This document shows, piece by piece, positions 8,428 to 14,653 of a stretch of DNA of 17,264 nt (position 1 is its first letter; each line of letters opens with the position of its first letter). Below the pieces are notes generated by a model. That model had not been told where the DNA came from. It saw only the letters and a program-made list of their open reading frames with translations, and searched no databases. A program made the position numbers and the translations under genes. Origin of the DNA: Candidatus Omnitrophota bacterium (GTDB lineage: Bacteria; Omnitrophota; Gorgyraeia; Gorgyraeales; Gorgyraeaceae); the NCBI GenBank assembly GCA_020057645.1, contig JAGVFL010000100.1, forward strand, positions 1 to 17,264. The letters are read 5' to 3'.

Positions 8428-9441
8428 ATGATTATAGTTCTGCGTCCGGATGCAACGAAGAAACAGATAGACCATTTAATAGAAAAGGTTAAAAAACTCG
8501 GCTTAAAGCCCATGGTTTCCAAGGGGGTTGAGCGTACGATTATAGGCGTCATAGGCGAGGAAGATGTCTTAAGGGTGCAGCCATTGGAGGCATTTCCCGG
8601 CGTTGAGAAGGTAATGCCCATCCTGAAGCCTTATAAACTCGTGTCCAGGGAATTCAAGCCGGAAAATAGTATAGTGGATGTTGAAGGCGTGAAGATAGGC
8701 GGGAAAAAGATAGTTGTCATGGCAGGGCCTTGCTCTGTGGAGAATTTTGACATGCTCCTTGATATAGGCAAGAAAGTAAAAAAAGCAGGAGCCAGCATTT
8801 TAAGAGGGGGGGCATTTAAGCCCAGGAGCTCGCCTTACAGTTTTCAAGGGCTGGGGGAAAAAGGCCTTAAATTTTTAAGAGACGTAAAAAAAGAGACAGG
8901 ACTCAAGATTGTTACAGAGGTAATGGATACGCGCGACGTGCGAATGGTTGAAAAATATGCCGATATCCTTCAGGTCGGAGCGCGCAACATGCAGAATTTC
9001 AATTTGCTTAAAGAAGTGGGGCTTTCCAAAAAGCCGGTGCTTTTAAAAAGAGGCATGTCCGCTACGGTGAAAGAATTACTTATGTCAGCTGAATACATAT
9101 TGGCGGCCGGAAATTTCAACTGCATACTCTGCGAGAGAGGCATAAGGACTTTTGAAGATGCTACTAGATTTACCCTGGACCTTAACGCGGTCCCTCTCAT
9201 TAAGCAGTTGAGCCATCTGCCGGTTATTGTGGATCCCAGCCATGGGACGGGCAAATGGGACCTGGTTGATCCAATGGCAAAGGCAGCGATTGCAGCGGGC
9301 GCGGACGGCTTGATTATAGAGGTTCATCCGAATCCTGAAGAGGCTTATTCTGACGGAGAAGAATCTCTGATACCTTATAGATTTGACGCCATGATGGAAG
9401 GGCTTCGGGCAGTAGCTAAAGCAGTTAACCGCGGGATATAA
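8428..9441 (+). CDS. aroF: 3-deoxy-7-phosphoheptulonate synthase (DAHP synthase, AroA-I-beta/KDOPS-like type)
   Basis: This metal-dependent enzyme condenses PEP with erythrose 4-phosphate, the first step of the shikimate pathway. The 337-residue protein has an N-terminal ferredoxin-like (ACT-like) regulatory domain (about 1-70) and a TIM barrel. Metal ligands are visible as C102 in 'AGPCSVE', H272 in 'DPSHG', E298 in 'IIEVH' and D309 in 'SDGEE'. To my knowledge these positions equal the numbering of Thermotoga maritima DAHP synthase. '[15 protein letters not shown]' (127-141) is the substrate-binding block. The N-terminal domain in that family mediates Tyr/Phe feedback inhibition, so the same is inferred here. 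A G-rich stretch before ATG 8428 serves as ribosome binding site. The stop overlaps the tyrA start by 1 nt. Confidence 0.97.
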   Translation: MIIVLRPDATKKQIDHLIEKVKKLGLKPMVSKGVERTIIGVIGEEDVLRVQPLEAFPGVEKVMPILKPYKLVSREFKPENSIVDVEGVKIGGKKIVVMAGPCSVENFDMLLDIGKKVKKAGASILRGGAFKPRSSPYSFQGLGEKGLKFLRDVKKETGLKIVTEVMDTRDVRMVEKYADILQVGARNMQNFNLLKEVGLSKKPVLLKRGMSATVKELLMSAEYILAAGNFNCILCERGIRTFEDATRFTLDLNAVPLIKQLSHLPVIVDPSHGTGKWDLVDPMAKAAIAAGADGLIIEVHPNPEEAYSDGEESLIPYRFDAMMEGLRAVAKAVNRGI

Positions 9442-10274
9442 TGTTTAAGAAAATCACTATTATAGGTTTGGGGTTGATCGGCGGGTCGCTGGCTCTTGCG
9501 ATAAAAGAAAAGAAACTTGCAAAAGAGATCGCAGGGGTTTCGAGAAGAAAAAGCACCATTGACCGCGCTATTAAGAACAAGATAGTAGATTTTGCGACGC
9601 TGGATCTGAAAGATGGCGTGAAAGATTCAGACCTTGTAATTATTACAACACCTGTTTTTAAGATAGCGGCCATAGCTAAATCCATAGCCCCTTTTTTAAG
9701 AAAAGGCGCTATCCTCAGCGACGCAGGCAGCACAAAGAGATGCGTGGTTAAAGATATAGAAAAAGCCAAACTTAAAGACATATATTTTGTAGGCAGCCAT
9801 CCTATCGCGGGTTCTGAGAAATCAGGTATTAAATATGCGGACAAGGATTTATTTAAAAGGGCATGCTGCATTTTGACAAAAACAAAAAATACAAATCCAA
9901 AAGCTGCTGCCAGGCTTAAGAAATTTTGGGTCGGCCTTGGAATGCAGGTTGTAATAATGCCTCCGGATACGCACGATAGGCTGCTTTCAAGAATGAGCCA
10001 TTTGCCCCACGCAGTCAGCGTCAGCCTTGCAAATTCCGCAGGGAAAGACGGCTTAAAGTTCGCAGCGGGAGGTTTTAAGGACACGACAAGAATAGCGTCA
10101 GGCGAGCCTGAACTCTGGAAGGATATATTTTTTACAAATAGAGATAATCTGATAAAGGATATTAAGATATTGAAAAAAGAACTGCTTAAGATAGAGACAG
10201 CTTTAAAAAGTAACAATAGCCGGGCAATATTAAAGTTGTTGAGCAGAGCCAAATCTATTAGAGATTCTTTGTAA
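9441..10274 (+). CDS. tyrA: Prephenate dehydrogenase
   Basis: TyrA oxidatively decarboxylates prephenate (or arogenate) in tyrosine synthesis. The 277-residue protein has the NAD(P) Rossmann motif GLGLIGGS (9-16), the catalytic histidine H120 in 'SHPIAGSE', the 'SRMSHLPH' segment (183-190) and 'GFKDTTRIA' (211-219), all typical of the family. Its length and end show that it lacks an ACT domain and a fused chorismate mutase. Control of the Tyr branch may therefore depend on AroF or on active-site inhibition. Start ATG 9441 shares an A with the aroF stop (TAATG), and the stop likewise overlaps the plsC start, so all three are probably translated in a coupled way. Cofactor and substrate preference cannot be fixed by reading alone. 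Confidence 0.95.
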   Translation: MFKKITIIGLGLIGGSLALAIKEKKLAKEIAGVSRRKSTIDRAIKNKIVDFATLDLKDGVKDSDLVIITTPVFKIAAIAKSIAPFLRKGAILSDAGSTKRCVVKDIEKAKLKDIYFVGSHPIAGSEKSGIKYADKDLFKRACCILTKTKNTNPKAAARLKKFWVGLGMQVVIMPPDTHDRLLSRMSHLPHAVSVSLANSAGKDGLKFAAGGFKDTTRIASGEPELWKDIFFTNRDNLIKDIKILKKELLKIETALKSNNSRAILKLLSRAKSIRDSL

Positions 10275-10879
10275 TGATCTATTTTATTTCTAGAAATATC
10301 TTAAAATTGCTCTTTAAAATATTTTTCAGGCTTAAGATAACAGGCGCTGAAAACTGCCCGAAAAATGGGCCATTGATCGTCGCGTCTAATCACGCAAGTT
10401 TTTTCGATCCTTTGATAGCGGGTTTTGCGGTACCGCGCGAATTAAATTTTATGGCGCGGGACAGTCTTTTTAGAAATCGAATTTTTGGGAAGATGATAGC
10501 GATGGTTAACGCTTTTCCTCTAAGGCGGGAAGGCGCAGACCTAGTAGCAATGAGGCTGGCTATAGATAAATTATGCCAGGGAAAAGCGGTCTTGATTTTT
10601 CCTGAGGGGACGCGTTCAAGAGACGGAAATCTTGGGACTCCTAGAGCCGGCATAGGCCTGCTTGCGGCTAGTTCAGGCGCGAATATATTGCCGTGTTATA
10701 TAAAAGGTTCTATAAAAGTATTGCCCAAAGGGGCTATATTCCCCAGGCTTAAGAAGATATCGGTATACGTCGGAAAGCCCGTAAAATTTGACAGGAATGT
10801 TTCTGGAAAAGAAGACTACATGCAGATCGCTGAAAAAACCATGACAGCAATCCGCGAATTAAAAGCAGATCTAGCGTAA
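10274..10879 (+). CDS. plsC: 1-acyl-sn-glycerol-3-phosphate acyltransferase
   Basis: PlsC acylates lysophosphatidic acid to phosphatidic acid at the inner membrane. The 201-residue protein shows acyltransferase motif I H40-x4-D45 ('NHASFFD'), motif II near 'FPLRREG' (81-87), motif III 'FPEGTRS' (109-115) and motif IV near 'ILPCYIKGS' (138-146). The hydrophobic N-terminus (about 1-20) may be a membrane anchor. ATG 10274 shares an A with the tyrA stop. The next genes are ispH and rpsA, giving part of the common cmk-plsC-ispH-rpsA neighbourhood; cmk itself is not upstream here. The TAA stop (10877-10879) falls on the edge of an inverted repeat, as it does for rimP. Confidence 0.95.
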   Translation: MIYFISRNILKLLFKIFFRLKITGAENCPKNGPLIVASNHASFFDPLIAGFAVPRELNFMARDSLFRNRIFGKMIAMVNAFPLRREGADLVAMRLAIDKLCQGKAVLIFPEGTRSRDGNLGTPRAGIGLLAASSGANILPCYIKGSIKVLPKGAIFPRLKKISVYVGKPVKFDRNVSGKEDYMQIAEKTMTAIRELKADLA

Positions 10880-10912
10880 GTTGACAAACTGACAATGTCA
10901 CAATGTCAACTT
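10878..10912. repeat. Nested palindromic repeat, family B, copy 2 (inverted)
   Basis: The arms AAGTTGACA (10878-10886) and TGTCAACTT (10904-10912) enclose TGACA-A-TGTCA (10890-10900). The reverse complement matches the rimP-nusA repeat (439-475) closely. Changes in the outer arms are paired (GTTTACA to GTTGACA on one side, TGTAAAC to TGTCAAC on the other), so the stem is preserved. The left arm includes the last two bases of the plsC stop. The right arm supplies part of an in-frame TTG upstream of ispH. Confidence 0.85.
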
Positions 10913-10928
10913 GGCGGATATAGAAAGA

Positions 10929-11732
10929 ATGAAGATTAAGGTAGCAAGGTGCGCGGGTTTTTGTTTCGGAGTGAAAAGGGCTATAAATATAGCTGAAAGC
11001 GCTTTAAAGGAATTGAAAGGAAGAGATAGGATTTATTCGTTCGGAGCTATAATACATAATCCTCAGGTCGTGGAGGAGCTTTTCAAAAAAGGGCTGCGGG
11101 TAATCAACAATTTAGAGAAAATAAAGGGCGGGACAGTTATAATATCGTCGCATGGCGCGCCTTTGGAGACGGTGGAAGATATAAAGAGAAAGGGCATAAA
11201 ACTTATTGACGCAACTTGTCCTTTCGTGAAATACGCTCAGAATATAGTAAAGGATTTAAAAAAAGATGGGTACGAGATAATAATAGTAGGAGACAGCGCT
11301 CACCCGGAGGTAAAGGCGCTTAAAAGCATTGCGGGAAAGAATAAAAAGTCAAAAAAGATAGGGGTTATTTCCCAGACAACGCAGAATAAAGAGAATTATA
11401 TAAACGAAATTAAAAAAATCCTGAACCGGGATTTTAGCGAAGTCAAGATTTTTAATACGATCTGTAACGATACGTCAAAAAGGCAATCAGCTACTCGCAG
11501 GCTTTTAGAAGACTGCGATCTAATGATAGTTATCGGCGGAAAAAATAGCGCCAATACAAAAAGGCTCTGGCAGATTTGCAAAGAAAGCGGGGTGGATAGT
11601 TTTCATGTTGAAACAGAGCCGGAGGTAAATAAAAACTGGTTTAACGGCAAGAAGCGCGTTGGGATTACAAGCGGGGCATCAACACCTGATTCAATGGTGA
11701 AAAAGATCATAGAGAGGATAAGGAGGTTTTAA
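10929..11732 (+). CDS. ispH: 4-hydroxy-3-methylbut-2-enyl diphosphate reductase
   Basis: IspH (LytB) is the Fe-S enzyme that makes IPP and DMAPP in the last step of the MEP isoprenoid pathway. The 267-residue protein has the three cluster cysteines C12 ('GFCFGVKRA'), C97 ('DATCPFV') and C179 ('NTICNDT'). Substrate residues are also visible: H43 ('IIHNPQVV'), H75 ('SSHGAP'), H125 and E127 ('GDSAHPEV'), the TT pair (150-151), and the 'GGKNSANT' and 'TSGASTP' blocks. ATG 10929 is chosen because 'MKIKVARCAGFCFGV' is the standard N-terminus and puts the first cysteine at position 12. An in-frame TTG at 10911 would add six residues from repeat-edge sequence. The rpsA Shine-Dalgarno sequence lies within the last codons of this gene. 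Confidence 0.97.
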   Translation: MKIKVARCAGFCFGVKRAINIAESALKELKGRDRIYSFGAIIHNPQVVEELFKKGLRVINNLEKIKGGTVIISSHGAPLETVEDIKRKGIKLIDATCPFVKYAQNIVKDLKKDGYEIIIVGDSAHPEVKALKSIAGKNKKSKKIGVISQTTQNKENYINEIKKILNRDFSEVKIFNTICNDTSKRQSATRRLLEDCDLMIVIGGKNSANTKRLWQICKESGVDSFHVETEPEVNKNWFNGKKRVGITSGASTPDSMVKKIIERIRRF

Positions 11733-11737
11733 AAATC

Positions 11738-13330
11738 ATGGCAAAAGAGACAAAACAGGAAAAAGAGGTTCAGGGAGAATTTAATCTGGAAGAGGCTTAC
11801 GGCAAGACGTTCAGGCGCTTGAGCGAAGGCGACATCGTAAAAGGCAAGGTGCTCGCGATAGGAGAAAAGGACGTATATATCGACTTTGGATATAAGTCCG
11901 AAGGAATTATAACTCTCGGAGAGCTTAAAGATATTGTTGACCTGAAAATCGGCGATGAATTTGACGTGTTCGTGGAGTCCAAGGAAAATGAGGACGGGCT
12001 TATTACTGTCTCGAGGCGCAAGGCAGAAAACATGCAGGGATGGGATAAGATTTCAGCCACTTATAAAGAAGGGGATTTTATAGAAGGCAAGGTTTCGAGA
12101 AAGGTCAAAGGCGGCCTGATGGTAGACGTGGGAATAGAGGCATTTCTGCCCGCTTCGCTTGTCGCATTAAAAGGGTTTGGAAACGTAAATCAACTCGTGG
12201 GCCAGACGCTTTTATTCAAGATAGTGAAGATGAATAAGCCAAGGAAAAATATCGTAGTATCCAGAAAAGAAGCGATAATGAAGGAAAGGGAAACGATAAA
12301 AACCAAGGTATTGGGCGAACTGAAAGTAGGCGAGATGCGCAAGGGCCTTGTTAAAAACATCACTGATTTCGGGGTGTTCGTGGATCTGGGAGGGGTGGAC
12401 GGGCTCCTGCATATTACAGATATGAGCTGGGGCAGGATCTCTCATCCGAGCGAGATGGTGGCGATAGGAGATACCATAGAGGTGGTGATATTGAATTTCG
12501 ATAAGGACAACATGAAGGTTTCTCTCGGCTTAAAACAGAAGACAGAGAATCCGTGGAAAGGCATCGAAAATAAATATCCGGTCGGCACAAGGATTAAAGG
12601 CAAGGTAGTGAATATCATGCCTTACGGCGCGTTTGTGGAGCTTGAAAAAGGCGTGGAAGGGCTTGTGCATGTTTCAGAGCTTTCCTGGACCGTGAGAGTG
12701 AACAATCCGCAGGATATCCTGGCAATAGGAGATACCGTAGAGGCAGTTGTTTTAAGTATGGATAGTTCGAGCCAGAAAATATCTCTGGGAGTGAAACAGA
12801 TAGAGCCGAATCCGTGGCTTGAGATAAAGGAAAAATTTTCTACCGGCATGAAAGTGGAAGGCAAGGTAAGAAATTTGACCGACTACGGGGCTTTTATAGA
12901 GATAGAAGGCGCTATAGAAGGTTTTGTGCATATAAATGACATGTCATGGACGAAGAAGATAAATAACCCGAAGGAATATCTTAAAAAAGGACAGAAGGTA
13001 GAAGTGATGATCCTGGCGGTGGACGCCGAGAACCAGAAGATATCCCTGGGCATCAAACAACTGGCTTCTGATCCTTGGTCAGATATTATAAAAAAATACA
13101 GCCTGGGCACAACAGTCGAAGGGGTTATTACAAAGATTACAAGCTTCGGGATTTTTGTGGAACTTGAGAAAGATTTGGAAGGACTTGTGCATATATCTGA
13201 GCTGGATGTTGAGCCTTCCGGGAATCTGGAAGAGATGTATAAGGTAGGAAATAAAATCACAGCCATTGTTATAAAGGTTGATGATCTGGAGCGCAAGATA
13301 AGATTGAGCATCAAGAAGACCAAAGAATAA
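11738..13330 (+). CDS. rpsA: 30S ribosomal protein S1, six S1 domains
   Basis: S1 is the mRNA-binding ribosomal protein that helps recruit and unfold mRNA on the 30S subunit. The 530-residue protein contains six S1 (OB-fold) repeats at about 28-95, 110-177, 195-265, 281-352, 368-439 and 454-525. Repeats 3-6 are the most alike ('GxVxNIxxFGxFVxLxxGVEGLxHxSxLSW'), and the first two are divergent, matching the ribosome-docking domains of long Gram-negative S1. ATG 11738 is preceded by AAGGAGG (11720-11726) with an 11-nt spacer, inside the end of ispH; the genes are 5 nt apart. The plsC-ispH-rpsA context is conserved in many bacteria. The family A repeat starts 5 nt after the stop. Confidence 0.97.
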   Translation: MAKETKQEKEVQGEFNLEEAYGKTFRRLSEGDIVKGKVLAIGEKDVYIDFGYKSEGIITLGELKDIVDLKIGDEFDVFVESKENEDGLITVSRRKAENMQGWDKISATYKEGDFIEGKVSRKVKGGLMVDVGIEAFLPASLVALKGFGNVNQLVGQTLLFKIVKMNKPRKNIVVSRKEAIMKERETIKTKVLGELKVGEMRKGLVKNITDFGVFVDLGGVDGLLHITDMSWGRISHPSEMVAIGDTIEVVILNFDKDNMKVSLGLKQKTENPWKGIENKYPVGTRIKGKVVNIMPYGAFVELEKGVEGLVHVSELSWTVRVNNPQDILAIGDTVEAVVLSMDSSSQKISLGVKQIEPNPWLEIKEKFSTGMKVEGKVRNLTDYGAFIEIEGAIEGFVHINDMSWTKKINNPKEYLKKGQKVEVMILAVDAENQKISLGIKQLASDPWSDIIKKYSLGTTVEGVITKITSFGIFVELEKDLEGLVHISELDVEPSGNLEEMYKVGNKITAIVIKVDDLERKIRLSIKKTKE

Positions 13331-13335
13331 ATTAG

Positions 13336-13454
13336 AGGCAAAGGCCGAAAATAGGCAGGTTTTAACCTGCCTGCTTACGTGCCCCGTACCGAACTTGTTC
13401 TGGTATGGGGTGAAGGCCTTTGCGACAAAATAGTAGGGCACACTTTAGTGTGCC
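13336..13454. repeat. Nested palindromic repeat, family A, copy 2 (upstream of tyrS), with extra hairpin module
   Basis: This has the same architecture as 3858-3943. Outer arms are GCAAAGGCC (13338-13346) and GGCCTTTGC (13415-13423), the inner hairpin is AGGCAGGTT/AACCTGCCT (13353-13361 and 13364-13372), and the downstream hairpin is GGCACACT/AGTGTGCC (13437-13444 and 13447-13454). Between inner hairpin and right outer arm it carries about 33 extra bases. These form another hairpin, CCCCGTACC (13382-13390) with GGTATGGGG (13402-13410) plus inner GAAC/GTTC, including one G-U pair and one bulge. It ends 7 nt before the tyrS ATG. Confidence 0.88.
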
Positions 13455-13461
13455 AAAGCAA

Positions 13462-14628
13462 ATGGATATTAAAAAGCAGTTAGAAATCATCAAACGCGGG
13501 ACAGTTGAGATAATCTCTGAAAAAGAACTTATCTTAAAGCTCGAGAAAAAAAGGCCGCTCGTGGTCAAGGCAGGTTTTGATCCTAGCGCGCCTGATATCC
13601 ATCTGGGACATACTGTCTTACTGCGCAAGCTCAGGCATTTTCAGGATCTCGGCCACAGGATATTTTTCCTTATAGGAGATTTTACAGGCATGATAGGAGA
13701 CCCTGCGGGAAGAAGCGAAGTCAGAAAGCGCCTTACGGAAAGCGAAGTCAGCGAGAACGCAAAAACTTACAAGAAACAGGTTTTTAAGATTCTGGACGAG
13801 AAAAAGACAGAGGTTGTTTTTAATAGCGCGTGGCTGGCCGGCATGACTCTCAAAGGCACGCTTGAACTGGTTGCGCATGCTACTGTTTCGCAGGTTCTGG
13901 CCAGGGCAGATTTCAGCGAGCGTTACAAGTCAGGCAAGGATATAAGCCTTCTGGAATTCATGTATCCGCTGCTGCAGGCTTATGATTCAGTGGAGCTTAA
14001 GGCAGATATAGAGCTTGGAGGCACTGACCAGAAGTTTAATCTTTTAATGGGGAGGGAGCTTCAAAAAGACTTTGGCCAGGAATCCCAGGTGGTGATAATG
14101 ACCCCGCTTCTTGTAGGGCTTGACGGCGTAAACAAGATGAGTAAATCTTTCGGCAATCATATAGGCATAAGCGAAAAACCGGGAGAGGTGTTCGGAAAGA
14201 TCATGTCCATATCAGATGAACTAATGATACAGTATTACGAACTTCTGACGGATGAGAACATGGATGAGATAAGGAAGATGCACCCGATGGAGGCAAAGAA
14301 GAATTTAGCGAAGAATATTGTAAAACAATATCACGGAGAGAATCCTGCAGAAGCTGCTTTAAAAGATTTCGAAAATAAATTTCAGAAAAGAGATCCGTTT
14401 ACGGAATTAAAGTCAGAAACCAGACCTTTAAAATCAAACCTTTGCGATTTTTTAGTTACAGAGAAAATATGCGCGAGTAAAGGCGAATACAGACGGCTTA
14501 TTGAGCAGGATGCGATAGAGGTAAACGGCAGCAGGATAAAGGAATCAGACTTTAAATTAGAACCTTCCAAGGAATACTGCATAAAAGTCGGCAAAAAACG
14601 TTTCCTGAAAGTAGTCTTTAAGCTTTAA
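13462..14628 (+). CDS. tyrS: Tyrosyl-tRNA synthetase
   Basis: TyrRS is the class I synthetase that charges tRNA-Tyr. The 388-residue protein has HLGH (47-50), 'GDFTGMIGDPAGRS' (72-85), the tyrosine/ATP pocket block 'LLQAYDSVELKADIELGGTDQ' (in two parts around 170-190), KMSKS (225-229) and a C-terminal S4 RNA-binding domain (about 325-388). ATG 13462 gives a normal N-terminus; an in-frame TTG at 13420 would add 14 repeat-encoded residues. As with trpS, no clear Shine-Dalgarno sequence is seen and the palindromic repeat ends a few bases before the start. The gene closes the run that begins with rimP. A 25-nt A/T-rich gap separates it from the next gene. Confidence 0.97.
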   Translation: MDIKKQLEIIKRGTVEIISEKELILKLEKKRPLVVKAGFDPSAPDIHLGHTVLLRKLRHFQDLGHRIFFLIGDFTGMIGDPAGRSEVRKRLTESEVSENAKTYKKQVFKILDEKKTEVVFNSAWLAGMTLKGTLELVAHATVSQVLARADFSERYKSGKDISLLEFMYPLLQAYDSVELKADIELGGTDQKFNLLMGRELQKDFGQESQVVIMTPLLVGLDGVNKMSKSFGNHIGISEKPGEVFGKIMSISDELMIQYYELLTDENMDEIRKMHPMEAKKNLAKNIVKQYHGENPAEAALKDFENKFQKRDPFTELKSETRPLKSNLCDFLVTEKICASKGEYRRLIEQDAIEVNGSRIKESDFKLEPSKEYCIKVGKKRFLKVVFKL

Positions 14629-14653
14629 CAAAAAGTAAAATTTTTATTGACAT

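Noticed and set aside
439..13454. CRISPR array from the repeated palindromes
   Set aside because: The copies are thousands of bases apart with genes between them; there are no regular spacers and no cas genes.
14629..14653. Promoter in the tyrS-dehydrogenase gap
   Set aside because: A TAAAAT-like hexamer is present, but no convincing -35 at proper spacing; the TTGACA at the end of the gap has no matching -10 downstream.
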